The notes under the pieces: generated by a model | Told to the model about the DNA's origin: nothing | The model's database searches: none | What the model saw: only the letters and a program-made list of their open reading frames with translations | From: Pseudomonas schmalbachii | GTDB lineage: Bacteria > Pseudomonadota > Gammaproteobacteria > Pseudomonadales > Pseudomonadaceae | Assembly (NCBI RefSeq): GCF_017589465.1 | Contig: NZ_JAELYA010000004.1 | Location: 124,001 to 188,000, forward strand | Reading direction: 5' to 3' | DNA: 64,000 bases | Position numbers and translations under genes: made by a program | In this document: positions 12,076-20,358 of the stretch, piece after piece | Layout: every line of letters starts with the position of its first letter | How positions within the stretch are numbered: position 1 is the stretch's first letter

Positions 12076-12105
12076 GTAGGGTGGACGTCGTTTTTCACGT
12101 CCACC
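12076..12105 (+). repeat. Single REP-like unit, family D
   Basis: GTAG followed by GGTGGACGT, an 8-nt loop and ACGTCCACC. A solitary GTAG-headed hairpin 21 bp from the preceding family A pair, in the convergent TPR/yhhQ gap. Confidence 0.7.
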
Positions 12106-12196
12106 ATCCCAGCTCCGCTCCCTCAGAGCACCTCCACCGCCACCGCATCCACCGCCGCCCTGGCGCTCGACACGATCTCGTCCGCTTCCGCACGAA

Positions 12197-12847
12197 TCAG
12201 GCGAGGGCGGGGCGGGCGGTCAGGCGTTTGAGTATCGCGTTCAGCAGCACGCCATAAAGCGGCACGAAGAGGATCAGGCTGACCGCCAGCTTGACGCCGT
12301 AGTCCACCGTGGCGATCTCCACCCAGTGCTCGGCCATGAACGGGTTGTCGCTGCGCCAGAAGGCGATGGAGAAGAAGGCGAAGGTATCCAGCAGATTGCC
12401 GGCGATGGTCGAGACCACCGGGGCGATCCACCATTGGGCGAGCTTGCGCAGGCGGTCGAAAACCTGGATATCGAGGATCTGCCCGAGGGCGTAGGCGAGG
12501 AAGCTGGCCAGCGAGATGCGCGCAACGAAGGTGTTGAACTCCGCCAGCGCGCCGACGCCACGGAAGGCGCCTTCCTGGAACAGCACCGAGACCACGTAGG
12601 ACACCGCCAGCACCGGCAGCATGACCCGGGCGATCACCAGCCGCGCCGGCCCCTTGCCGAGCAGGCGTACGGTGAGGTCGGTGGCGAGGAAGATGAACGG
12701 GAAGCTGAACGCACCCCAGGTGGTCTGCCAGCCGAACAGGGTCATGGGCAACTGCACCAGGTAGTTGCTGGCGATGATGATGAGGATGTGGAAGGCGATC
12801 AGGCCGGCGAGTGCGCCGCGCCGTGCCGCCGGGGAAAAGGCTGACAT
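12197..12847 (-). CDS. yhhQ: Queuosine precursor transporter (YhhQ/VUT family)
   Basis: 216 aa integral inner-membrane protein with about six hydrophobic segments (for example GLIAFHILIIIASNYLVQLP, FPFIFLATDLTVRLLG, FLAYALGQILDIQVFD). Typical family signatures are FATDLTVRLLG-like and the NLLDTFAFFSIAFW region. The family imports preQ0/preQ1 for queuosine synthesis. A preQ1-I-type riboswitch directly upstream supports this substrate. Gene stands alone between two REP-rich gaps. Confidence 0.92.
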   Translation of the reverse strand: MSAFSPAARRGALAGLIAFHILIIIASNYLVQLPMTLFGWQTTWGAFSFPFIFLATDLTVRLLGKGPARLVIARVMLPVLAVSYVVSVLFQEGAFRGVGALAEFNTFVARISLASFLAYALGQILDIQVFDRLRKLAQWWIAPVVSTIAGNLLDTFAFFSIAFWRSDNPFMAEHWVEIATVDYGVKLAVSLILFVPLYGVLLNAILKRLTARPALA

Positions 12848-12854
12848 GCGATGT

Positions 12855-12885
12855 CCTTTTTGCGTGATGGGGTGAGGGAACCCAT
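12855..12885 (-). promoter_or_regulatory. Candidate preQ1-I riboswitch controlling yhhQ
   Basis: On the minus strand: stem P1 5' strand ATGGG, loop TTC, pseudoknot strand CCT, CAC (last C in the position of the preQ1-pairing base), P1 3' strand CCCAT, an A-rich tail CACGCAAAA, then AGG. AGG can pair with CCT to form the H-type pseudoknot P2. The same AGG is the only ribosome site of yhhQ, 7 nt before its ATG, so ligand binding would block translation. The layout matches the Bacillus queC-type aptamer element by element. Confidence 0.75.
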
Positions 12886-12998
12886 GCCAACGGGATGCCG
12901 GGCGGCGCGCATTCTAGCGGAGAACGGACCTGGAAGTCAGGTTTATTGTGCGTTTTTTGTTCAGCACGGCTGCGATCCTGCAGGAGCCAGGCAGTACC

Positions 12999-13028
12999 GT
13001 AGGGTGGAAATCGCGAAGCATTTCCACC
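12999..13028 (+). repeat. Single REP-like unit, family D variant
   Basis: GTAG followed by GGTGGAAAT, CGCGAAGC and ATTTCCACC. Similar in plan to the unit at 12076 but with a different stem sequence. Adjacent to a family C pair. Confidence 0.7.
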
Positions 13029-13039
13029 GGTTCGTAGCC

Positions 13040-13111
13040 GTAGGTTGGCGCTGAACGCAGTGAAGCCCAACACCGGCAATGTTGGGCTTCGCAAGCTCAG
13101 CGCCAACCTAC
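13040..13111. repeat. REP pair, family C
   Basis: Inverted GTAGGTTGGCGCTGA units, heads outward. Its end is 4 bp from the stop codon of the TonB-dependent receptor, where it may protect or terminate the transcript. Confidence 0.85.
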
Positions 13112-13115
13112 ATAT

Positions 13116-15587
13116 TCAGAAGCGGTACTGGCCGGTCAGCAGGACGTTGCGCGGTTCGCCGTAGTAGCCGCCGTAGAAGGTGGTATCCAGCGCGCTGAAG
13201 TACTTCTTGTCGAACAGGTTGTTGACGTTGACGGTCGCGCTCAGTTGCTCGGTGAACTGGTAGCGGCTCATCAGGTCGACCACTGTGTACTGCTCCTGCT
13301 TGGCCTTGGCGGTGATGCCGCCCAGGTCGAACGGTGCCTCGGTGAAGTGGATGCCGCTCTGCCAGCGGGCGCCGCCGCCGACGGTCAGCTGGTTCCACTC
13401 GCCGGGCAGGCGGTAGGTGGTCCACAGCTTGACCATCTCCGCCGGCGCCACGGTGTTGATCCGCTCGCCCTCGGCATCCTTGGTGACGCTGTGGCTGTAG
13501 CTGGCGATGAGGTTCCAGCCCGGCATCAGCTCACCGCTCGCCTCCAGGTCGTAGCCCTTGGTCTTGGCGCCCTGCACCGCACGGAAGGCCGGCTCGTCGA
13601 TGGTCCCGGGGACGATCTGGCCGGGATCTGCCTCGGCGAGGTTGTCCTGCTTGGTCTCGTAGTAGGCCACGGCGGTGTTCAGCAGGCCGCCGAAGAACTC
13701 GCTCTTCAGGCCGACTTCGTAGCTGTCGCCTTCAAGTGGCTCCAGCGTCGAACCACTGGCGTCGCGCTCGCTCTGCGGGCGGAAGATGCTGGTGTAGCTG
13801 GCATACACCGAATGCTGTTCGGTGAGGTCGTAGACCACGCCGGCGTAGGGCGTGAACTGGCCGCTTTCCTTCAGGCGGGTGGTGCTGCTGAAGGGCTGGA
13901 AGTCCGGCACCACGAAGTCCAGCGAGGATTTTTCCTTATAGTCGCTGACTCGCCCGCCGAGGATCACCGACAGCTCGTCGGTGGGCTTCAGGCGGGTGGC
14001 GAGGTAGACGCCGTGCTGATAGATCAGGGTGTCGTTGTCCATCAGCTTGCCCTGGGAGATGGGCTTCGGCGTGTCGTTGTTCCAGGTGTAGATGTTCACC
14101 TCGCGCCCTTCGAGATCGTCGAGGTCGGGGTCGTTGTGGTCGTCGAACCTGGACCAGTTGTAGCCCAGCACCAGTTCGTGCTGACGGCCGAACAGCTGGA
14201 ACGGGCCCTGGGCCATCAGGTCGACGCCGGTCTGCTTCTGCCAGCCGCTGCCGTTGCCGCCGAACAGGCGCACGCCGTCGCCGGTCTCGCGGTCGGGAAA
14301 GCCCCAGCTCGCCGAGGCCAGGGTGTAGTCGCGCTTGCTGTACATCTGGTTGACCGCCAGCTTCAGCGTCCAGTCGTCGAACAGGCGCTGCTCCAGCGAG
14401 TAGAAGGTGTTCACGGTGTCCTGGTCGCGATGGCTCCAGCGCGCGGCCGGGTTGAACGAGCGTGAGAAGTCGGTCTGCGAGCCGTCGCTGTAGAAGATCG
14501 GGAAGCTGCCGTAGGAGACGCCCTGCGGCGCGTACTTCTGGTAGTCGACGCCGAGGGTGAGCAGGGTGCTGTCGGTGAGGTCGGCTTCGATGATGCCGTA
14601 GTAGACCTGCTTTTCCTGCTCGTAGTAATCGACGTAGCTGTTGTTGGTCTGGTAGGCGCCGACGGCGCGGCCGCGCAGCTTGCCGCTGTCGTTGAGCGGG
14701 CCGGAGACATCCACCTCGGTGCGGTACAGGTCCCAGGAGCCGAGGCCGCCGCTGACGTAGCCCTGGAAGCTGTCGGTGGGACGCTTGCGCACCAGGTTGA
14801 CGGTGCCGGACGGATCGCCGGCGCCGGTGAGCAGGCCGCTGGCGCCGCGCAGCACTTCCACGCGGTCGTAGATCGCCATGTCCGCCAGGCTCTGCGGGGT
14901 GGCAGTGGTGCCGGGCATCAGGGTGGTGGGGATGCCGTCGAACTGGAAGCTTTCGATCGCATAGCCGCGCGACCAGATGTTGAAGCGTTCGCTGTCGTAG
15001 TGCTGCACGGACAGGCCGGGAGTCTGTTCGAGCACGGCGGTGAGGCTGTTGAGGCCCTGGTCTTCCATGCGCTGGCGGGTCATCACGCTGACCGTCTGCG
15101 GCGTCTCGCGCAGCGACAGGTTCAGCTTGGTCGAGTTGCTGGTCGAGCCGACCGTGTAGGAGTCGGTGCTTTCGCTGGGCACGTTGGCGGCCAGCCCGGA
15201 GACGGTGGTGGCTTCCATTTCCAGCAGCGACGCGCGCGGCGCCAGCACCAGGGTGTAGCTGCCGTCGGCCTCGCGGCTGGCCTGCAGGCCGCTGCCGCGC
15301 AGCAGGCGGTCCAGCGCCTCGTCCGTGGTGTAGCTGCCCTGCAGACCCGCGCTGCGCTTGCCGGCGGTCAGCCCGGCGTCCACCGAGAGCAGCACGCCGG
15401 ACTCGCTGGCGAAGCGGTTGAGCGCCTGGTCGAGGCTGCCGGCCGGAATGGCGTACTGGCGCTGCTGGCTGGCCGCGCTGGCGGCCTGGGAGGGGAGGGG
15501 GGCGAGCAGCAGCGGCGCGCTGCCCAGCAGGCCGGCGAACACGGCAAGGGCAAGGCGCGTGGGACGGGTGGTCGGTGCGTGGGGCAT
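13116..15587 (-). CDS. TonB-dependent siderophore receptor with STN signalling domain
   Basis: 823 aa outer-membrane receptor. After a signal peptide (LALAVFAGLLGSAPLLLAPL, ending near QAASA) comes a secretin/TonB N-terminal (STN) domain (YAIPAGSLDQALNRFASESG), then the plug (SLRETPQTVSVMTRQRMED; PSGTVNLVRKRP) and a 22-strand barrel ending in ...QYRF with the typical C-terminal Phe. The STN domain means transmembrane signalling through the neighbouring FecR/FecI. The ATG at 15587 has an AGAGGA site and gives the usual Arg-rich pre-signal; a TTG at 15629 is possible. The ligand is unknown; ferripyoverdine- or ferrichrome-type siderophores are typical. Confidence 0.92.
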   Translation of the reverse strand: MPHAPTTRPTRLALAVFAGLLGSAPLLLAPLPSQAASAASQQRQYAIPAGSLDQALNRFASESGVLLSVDAGLTAGKRSAGLQGSYTTDEALDRLLRGSGLQASREADGSYTLVLAPRASLLEMEATTVSGLAANVPSESTDSYTVGSTSNSTKLNLSLRETPQTVSVMTRQRMEDQGLNSLTAVLEQTPGLSVQHYDSERFNIWSRGYAIESFQFDGIPTTLMPGTTATPQSLADMAIYDRVEVLRGASGLLTGAGDPSGTVNLVRKRPTDSFQGYVSGGLGSWDLYRTEVDVSGPLNDSGKLRGRAVGAYQTNNSYVDYYEQEKQVYYGIIEADLTDSTLLTLGVDYQKYAPQGVSYGSFPIFYSDGSQTDFSRSFNPAARWSHRDQDTVNTFYSLEQRLFDDWTLKLAVNQMYSKRDYTLASASWGFPDRETGDGVRLFGGNGSGWQKQTGVDLMAQGPFQLFGRQHELVLGYNWSRFDDHNDPDLDDLEGREVNIYTWNNDTPKPISQGKLMDNDTLIYQHGVYLATRLKPTDELSVILGGRVSDYKEKSSLDFVVPDFQPFSSTTRLKESGQFTPYAGVVYDLTEQHSVYASYTSIFRPQSERDASGSTLEPLEGDSYEVGLKSEFFGGLLNTAVAYYETKQDNLAEADPGQIVPGTIDEPAFRAVQGAKTKGYDLEASGELMPGWNLIASYSHSVTKDAEGERINTVAPAEMVKLWTTYRLPGEWNQLTVGGGARWQSGIHFTEAPFDLGGITAKAKQEQYTVVDLMSRYQFTEQLSATVNVNNLFDKKYFSALDTTFYGGYYGEPRNVLLTGQYRF

Positions 15588-15721
15588 TCCGGAAGGTCCT
15601 CTTGAGAATGCTTCGAGTTGATCGTTCAAGAGGTATCCCGGACGAGTCGGGGAAACCGACAGTGCTTTGGAAAGATTTTTTTGATGGTGGAATACCCACC
15701 TTTCCGCCCGCGACGATCCCT

Positions 15722-15811
15722 GTAGGAGCCAGCTTGCTGGCGATCAACGGCGCCCACCGGCCACACCATTGCCTGATTGATGCTCCGGATCGCCAGCAAG
15801 CTGGCTCCTAC
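15722..15811. repeat. REP pair, family E (classical Pseudomonas REP)
   Basis: Inverted pair of GTAGGAGCCAGCTTGCTGGC units, heads outward, between fecR and the receptor gene. It closely resembles the REP described across Pseudomonas (GTAGGAGCGAGCTTGCTCGC-type). Confidence 0.88.
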
Positions 15812-15844
15812 ACGAAAGCCCACCTCGGGCGACAATCCTCGGAG

Positions 15845-16798
15845 TCAGGCGCGGTGTTCCACTGTCACCCAGTAGCGCGTCCGATAGCTCACCCGCACCG
15901 GCAGCGAACGCTCCAGGGCGGCGAGGATACGGTCGGTGTCGGCCAGCGGGAATACGCCGGTGAGCAGCAGTTCGGCCGCATCGTCGGAGCAGCGCAGCAG
16001 GCCGGGGCGATGGCGCGCCAGTTCGGCGAGGAACTGCCCCAGCGGTTGCCGCTCGGCGACCAGCCGGCCTTCGCTCCAGGCGCAGGCGTTGGCGTCGGCA
16101 GTCTGCAGCAGGCCAAGGCGGTCGGCGTCGAACCACAGCCGCTGTCCCGCCTTCAGCCGGGTGCCGCTGACATGGCGCGGGCGGATTTCCACTTCGCCCT
16201 GGTAGAGGTCGACGCGGCTGCCGCCGTCCAGCTCGCGCACGGCGAAGCGGGTGCCGAGGGCCTGGATATCGCCGGCAGCGGTCTCGACGATCAGCGGGCG
16301 CACCGGATCCTGTCCGCTGCGCAGGAGGATTTCCCCGGAGAGCAGGCGGATACGGCGTTCGAGGGCGCCGAAACGAATATCCACCGCGGTGCCGCTGTTC
16401 AGGTCCAGCAGGCTGCCGTCGTCCAGGCGCAGGTGACGGCGGTCGCCCTTGGCGGTGCGCTGGTCGGCGAAGGTTTCCCGCCACGGCAGCTCGGTCGACA
16501 GGTAGCCGCTGGCGCCAACCGCCAGCATCCATCCGGTCAGCTTGAGGAACTGCCGACGACGCTGGTCCGGCTGCTCGCTGAGCACCGCCCGTGCGGTCGC
16601 CGCGGGCACGCCGGCGAGGGTGCCCTGCAGGTGCTGCAGGCGTTGCCAGACGCGGCGATGTTCCGGGTCGGCGGCATGCCAGGCGTGGAACGCCTTGCGC
16701 TGCACGGCGTCCATTTCGCCGCTCCAGTGCAGCATCAGCCATTCGCTGGCCTGTTCGACGACGGCCGGGGGCACTGGCATTTCATGCTTGGCGTTCAT
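15845..16798 (-). CDS. fecR: FecR-type anti-sigma/signal transducer
   Basis: 317 aa. N-terminal cytoplasmic DUF4880-type segment (ASEWLMLHWSGEMDAVQRKA, HAADPEHRRVWQRL), one membrane segment (LTGWMLAVGASGYLS), and a periplasmic FecR domain (LDDGSLLDLNSGTAVDI; GDIQALGTRFAVRE) with a C-terminal receptor-contact region. It relays receptor occupancy to the sigma factor. The start ATG at 16798 overlaps the fecI stop (ATGA), so the two are coupled. The longer open frame is out of frame with fecI and is not used. Confidence 0.92.
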   Translation of the reverse strand: MNAKHEMPVPPAVVEQASEWLMLHWSGEMDAVQRKAFHAWHAADPEHRRVWQRLQHLQGTLAGVPAATARAVLSEQPDQRRRQFLKLTGWMLAVGASGYLSTELPWRETFADQRTAKGDRRHLRLDDGSLLDLNSGTAVDIRFGALERRIRLLSGEILLRSGQDPVRPLIVETAAGDIQALGTRFAVRELDGGSRVDLYQGEVEIRPRHVSGTRLKAGQRLWFDADRLGLLQTADANACAWSEGRLVAERQPLGQFLAELARHRPGLLRCSDDAAELLLTGVFPLADTDRILAALERSLPVRVSYRTRYWVTVEHRA

Positions 16799-17304
16799 GC
16801 GTCGTAGAGCACCTGGTAGCAGCTCTGGATGGCGCGGATCATGTACTTCTGCACCGAGCTGACGCTGACCTGCAGGCGCTCGGCGATCTGCCCGTAGCCG
16901 AGCCCTTCGAACTGCGACATGAGGAAGGCGGCGCGTACCCTGGCCGGCATGCGGTCGAGCATGGCGTCGATCTGCATCAGGGTTTCCAGGATCATCGCGC
17001 GCTCTTCCAGCGACGGGGATTCCGGCTCGGGCAGGTGGGCGATGCTGTCCAGGTAGGCGCGCTCGATGCGCTGCCGGCGCCACTGGTCGATGACCAGGTT
17101 GCGGGCGATCTGCACCAGGTAGCTGCGGCCTTCCTGCTGGCCGGGCATGCGGCCGGAAACCAGCAGGCGGAGAAAGGTGTCGTGGGCGATGTCGGCGGCA
17201 TGTTCGCGGTCGCCGAGACGCTGACGCAGCCAGCCTTTCAGCCAGCCGTGATGATCGACGTAGAGCTGCCGCAGAATATCCTTCGCGCCCATCGAAGCCT
17301 GCAT
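16795..17304 (-). CDS. fecI: ECF sigma factor, FecI type
   Basis: 169 aa sigma70-family ECF factor for the iron module. Region 2 (LGDREHAADIAHDTFLRLL; SYLVQIARNLVIDQWRR) and region 4 (RVRAAFLMSQFEGLGYGQIA, then AERLQVSVSSVQKYMIRAI) are intact. Candidate starts are ATG 17304 and ATG 17292; 17304 is given because GGTGG lies upstream, but this is not certain. A Fur box 18 bp upstream indicates iron repression. It is expected to drive the receptor gene downstream of fecR. Confidence 0.92.
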   Translation of the reverse strand: MQASMGAKDILRQLYVDHHGWLKGWLRQRLGDREHAADIAHDTFLRLLVSGRMPGQQEGRSYLVQIARNLVIDQWRRQRIERAYLDSIAHLPEPESPSLEERAMILETLMQIDAMLDRMPARVRAAFLMSQFEGLGYGQIAERLQVSVSSVQKYMIRAIQSCYQVLYDA

Positions 17305-17321
17305 GGTCCACCGCCACAATT

Positions 17322-17340
17322 GATAAGAATTATCATTTAC
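17322..17340 (-). promoter_or_regulatory. Fur box upstream of fecI
   Basis: On the minus strand GTAAATGATAATTCTTATC matches 15 of 19 positions of the consensus GATAATGATAATCATTATC. It ends 18 bp before the preferred fecI start, a position suited to repression under iron-replete conditions. Confidence 0.82.
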
Positions 17341-17402
17341 CCCATTGGCGGGGGACTATACGGGCGGCGGTTGCCTGCGGCAAGAGCGAATCGGGCGCTG
17401 CT

Positions 17403-17669
17403 TCAGCCTTTGTCGACGAAGCGCAATCCGGCGCCTTCGGCGTCGGTGCGGGTGACCTCCATCTCCAGCACCGGCGCTTCCACCGGCAGGTCCTGTATCT
17501 GCCCTCTGACGCGGGTGCCGATGGCCAGGCTGGCGAGGTTGGGATTGTGGACATAGACCCCGCCTTCGGAGAGGTCGCGGGTCTGGCCGATCAGTACGCC
17601 GGAGCTCGGGTGGCTGATGCTGATCCGGCATATCATCGAGGTGCGTGGGTACTTGCGCTGATTGGCCAT
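17403..17669 (-). CDS. PilZ-domain protein (c-di-GMP binding candidate)
   Basis: 88 aa, a single stand-alone PilZ domain. The c-di-GMP motifs are visible: RKYPR (RxxxR) near residue 5 and DLSEGGVYV (D/NxSxxG) near residue 32. It matches the conserved PA0012-type protein next to the PA0011 acyltransferase. It probably acts as a small c-di-GMP adaptor, partner unknown. The ATG at 17669 begins MANQRKYPR. It lies 85 bp downstream of the acyltransferase, same strand. Confidence 0.9.
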   Translation of the reverse strand: MANQRKYPRTSMICRISISHPSSGVLIGQTRDLSEGGVYVHNPNLASLAIGTRVRGQIQDLPVEAPVLEMEVTRTDAEGAGLRFVDKG

Positions 17670-17754
17670 GGCGGAGCTCGTTCAACAGTCGGCTATGTCG
17701 AGGATATCGGCAGGCGGCGGCCTCCCTGAAGGGCCGCACGCCTCGGGGAAGGAA

Positions 17755-18642
17755 TCAGTACCAGCGAGCCTCGCCTTCCGGGCGCTTCTTGAAGCGCTTC
17801 ATGGTCCACATGTACTGGCTGGGCCAAGTGCGCACATAGCGCTCGACGACCTTGCTCATGGCCGCCACCGAGGTCTTCGCGTCGGTGCTGTACATTTCCT
17901 CCGGCGCCGCTTCGAAGATCACCTTGAAACCGGAACCGTCCTCCAGGCGCAGCGAGTGGATGAACACACCCTGGGCCTTTCCGCCAGCGAGCATGCCGGC
18001 GACGAACTTGCTGGTCAGCGCCTGGGTGCCGCAGAAGGGCACGAAGAAACCGGCACTTTCGGAAGGCTCCGGATCGGCCGGAATACCCACGGCACCACCC
18101 CGGCGAACCTCCTTGATGACGCTGAGGATGCCTTCCTTGGTCGACGGCGCGACACGGTTGCCGAGCTGCACGCGCTGCTTCTGCAACAGTTCGTCCACCG
18201 CCTTCAGCTTCGGCGGGCGGTAGAAGATGATCGGCTTGCACAGGCTGCAGTAGTAGTGGTTGAGCACTTCCCAGTTGCCCAGGTGACTGGTGATGCCCAC
18301 CACACCCTTGCCGGAAGCCAGTGCAGCGTGGATCACGTCCAGACCCTCGACCTCGCGGATCAGGTCGATGGAACGCTGGGCCGGCCAGATCCATGCGCAG
18401 GCGCTTTCGGTGAAGGTCCGGCCGGTGTCCATCAGCGTGCGCCGCAGCAGATCGTCGAGTGCGGCTTCGTCCAGCTCGGGGAAGCACTTGCTCAGATTGA
18501 TCCGCGCCACCTCGCGGGAACGGTTCGGCACCTTCCACATCATCCAGCCGATCGCCGCACCGGTCTTCTGCACCGCCCGCCACGGCAGCAGGGCGAACAG
18601 GCGCAATGCGCCGACTACCACTGCACCTTTGAACTTCTCCAC
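17755..18642 (-). CDS. htrB: Lipid A lauroyl/2-hydroxylauroyl acyltransferase (HtrB/LpxL family)
   Basis: 295 aa inner-membrane acyltransferase that adds a secondary acyl chain to lipid A. N-terminal membrane anchor (GALRLFALLPWRAVQKTG) and the HX4E catalytic motif in SHLGNWEV, plus RPPKLKAVDELLQ-type family sequence. GTG start at 18642 is preceded by GGGGGA and gives 295 aa, the length of PA0011 (HtrB1), to which it corresponds by position and sequence. Upstream lies a REP pair and a parS site. Confidence 0.92.
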   Translation of the reverse strand: MEKFKGAVVVGALRLFALLPWRAVQKTGAAIGWMMWKVPNRSREVARINLSKCFPELDEAALDDLLRRTLMDTGRTFTESACAWIWPAQRSIDLIREVEGLDVIHAALASGKGVVGITSHLGNWEVLNHYYCSLCKPIIFYRPPKLKAVDELLQKQRVQLGNRVAPSTKEGILSVIKEVRRGGAVGIPADPEPSESAGFFVPFCGTQALTSKFVAGMLAGGKAQGVFIHSLRLEDGSGFKVIFEAAPEEMYSTDAKTSVAAMSKVVERYVRTWPSQYMWTMKRFKKRPEGEARWY

Positions 18643-18690
18643 GGAAATTCCCCCAGATTGAAAGGGAGCTAGTTTAACCGGTCGGGAGCC

Positions 18691-18744
18691 GTAGGGCGGG
18701 TGCAACCCGCCGGGATTGGGAATGGCGGGTTGCACCCGCCCTAC
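18691..18744. repeat. REP pair, family A
   Basis: Inverted GTAG + GGCGGGTGCAACCCGCC units, heads outward, between htrB and tag and only 6 bp from a parS site. Confidence 0.87.
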
Positions 18745-18750
18745 GAAATT

Positions 18751-18766
18751 TGTTCCACGTGGAACA
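18751..18766. promoter_or_regulatory. parS centromere site (1 of 3)
   Basis: Perfect 16-bp palindrome TGTTCCACGTGGAACA, the Pseudomonas parS sequence bound by ParB. It lies 1 bp from the tag stop codon, about 14 kb from oriC. Confidence 0.95.
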
Positions 18767-18767
18767 C

Positions 18768-19316
18768 TCAGCTCAATTGCGCATACCGATCGCAGTCGAC
18801 GGTGTGGTCCATCACCATCCCGCTGGCCTGCATGAACGCATAGCAGATGGTCGGCCCGACGAAGGTGAAGCCGGCCTTCTTCAACGCCTTGCTCATCGCC
18901 TCGGCCTCCGGTGTCACCGCCGGCACGTCGCCGCGACCGCTGAAGTGGTTGATCTTCGGTTCACCGCCGACGAACGACCAGAGCAGTTCGACCGGGTCCG
19001 GATGAGCCAGCCAGGCGCGGGCGTTCTGCCGTGCAGCCTTGAGTTTGGCAAAGTTGCGGATGATGCCGGGGTCCTGCATGCGCTCCTCGATCTCCTCGTC
19101 GCTCATCCGCGCCACGCGCTCGACGTCGAAGCCGAACAGCACCTCTCGGTAGCGCTGGCGCTTCTTCAGCACGGTGATCCATGACAGCCCGGCCTGGAAT
19201 CCCTCCAGCAGCAGGAGTTCGAACAGCGCCTGCGGATCGCGCTGCGGCACGCCCCATTCGGTGTCGTGGTAGTCGATGTACAGCGGATCGTCGTTGCACC
19301 AGAAGCAGCGTGGCAT
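18768..19316 (-). CDS. tag: DNA-3-methyladenine glycosylase I
   Basis: 182 aa. Excises 3-methyladenine from DNA (base excision repair). The N-terminal zinc region [20 protein letters not shown] and the core [22 protein letters not shown]-like helix-hairpin-helix and C-terminal [11 protein letters not shown] (zinc ligands) are all visible. ATG at 19316 is chosen because the canonical N-terminus starts there; the upstream frame overlaps the glyQ promoter. Divergent from glyQ. Confidence 0.95.
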   Translation of the reverse strand: MPRCFWCNDDPLYIDYHDTEWGVPQRDPQALFELLLLEGFQAGLSWITVLKKRQRYREVLFGFDVERVARMSDEEIEERMQDPGIIRNFAKLKAARQNARAWLAHPDPVELLWSFVGGEPKINHFSGRGDVPAVTPEAEAMSKALKKAGFTFVGPTICYAFMQASGMVMDHTVDCDRYAQLS

Positions 19317-19410
19317 AAGGCTTTCCGTATGGTCGGGCGGGGGAGTGGGGAGTCCCGCACATGGGGTATACTCCGGCGTTTTACGTCGAATCCCAGCACA
19401 GGTGAAATCC

Positions 19411-20358
19411 GTGAGCCAGACTACGCCCGCCGTGCGCACCTTCCAAGACCTGATCCTTGCCTTGCAACAGTACTGGGCAGAGCAGGGTTGCGTGGTGCTG
19501 CAGCCCTACGACATGGAAGTAGGCGCCGGCACCTTCCACACCGCCACCTTCCTCCGCGCCATCGGCCCGGAAACCTGGAACGCCGCCTACGTGCAGCCGA
19601 GCCGCCGTCCCACCGATGGCCGCTACGGCGAGAACCCGAACCGCCTGCAGCACTACTACCAGTTCCAGGTCGTGCTGAAGCCGAACCCGGAAAACTTCCA
19701 GGAACTGTACCTCGGCTCGCTGAAGGCCATCGGCATCGACCCGCTGGTCCACGACATCCGCTTCGTCGAGGACAACTGGGAATCGCCGACCCTCGGCGCC
19801 TGGGGCCTGGGCTGGGAGATCTGGCTGAACGGCATGGAAGTGACCCAGTTCACCTACTTCCAGCAGGTCGGCGGCATCGAGTGCTACCCGGTCACCGGCG
19901 AGATCACCTACGGTCTGGAACGCCTGGCCATGTATATCCAGGGCGTCGACTCGGTGTACGACCTGATCTGGGCTGACGGCCCCTTCGGCAAGGTCACCTA
20001 TGGCGATGTGTTCCACCAGAACGAGGTGGAGCAGTCGACCTACAACTTCGAGCACGCCAACGTGCCGAAGCTGTTCGAGCTGTTCGACTTCTACGAGAGC
20101 GAAGCCAACCGCCTGATCGAGCTGGAGCTGCCGCTGCCGACCTACGAGATGGTCCTCAAGGCCTCCCACACCTTCAACCTGCTGGACGCCCGCCGCGCCA
20201 TCTCGGTGACCGAACGCCAGCGCTACATCCTGCGCGTCCGCACCCTGGCCCGTAACGTGGCGCAGAGCTACCTGCAGGCCCGCGCGCGCCTCGGCTTCCC
20301 GATGGCCACCGCCGAACTGCGTGACGAAGTACTGGCCAAGCTGAAGGAGGCCGAATAA
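19411..20358 (+). CDS. glyQ: Glycyl-tRNA synthetase alpha subunit
   Basis: 315 aa catalytic subunit of the tetrameric (alpha2beta2) bacterial glycyl-tRNA synthetase. Characteristic sequence [19 protein letters not shown], then [20 protein letters not shown] and [19 protein letters not shown]. Start is GTG at 19411 ([11 protein letters not shown]), matching the normal length; the ATG at 19276 lies inside the divergent tag gene. glyS follows with a 1-bp overlap (TAATG). Confidence 0.96.
   Translation: MSQTTPAVRTFQDLILALQQYWAEQGCVVLQPYDMEVGAGTFHTATFLRAIGPETWNAAYVQPSRRPTDGRYGENPNRLQHYYQFQVVLKPNPENFQELYLGSLKAIGIDPLVHDIRFVEDNWESPTLGAWGLGWEIWLNGMEVTQFTYFQQVGGIECYPVTGEITYGLERLAMYIQGVDSVYDLIWADGPFGKVTYGDVFHQNEVEQSTYNFEHANVPKLFELFDFYESEANRLIELELPLPTYEMVLKASHTFNLLDARRAISVTERQRYILRVRTLARNVAQSYLQARARLGFPMATAELRDEVLAKLKEAE

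Noticed and set aside
13245..14465. 406-codon open frame antisense to the TonB receptor
   Set aside because: The receptor has signal peptide, plug, barrel and C-terminal Phe on the other strand; this frame has no family signature.
15588..15721. ECF (FecI-type) promoter for the receptor gene
   Set aside because: No convincing -35/-10 pair could be fixed by eye, so no feature is given.
17322..17340. Considered as an AT-rich -10 element only
   Set aside because: 15/19 match to the Fur consensus next to a FecI gene makes a Fur box the better reading.
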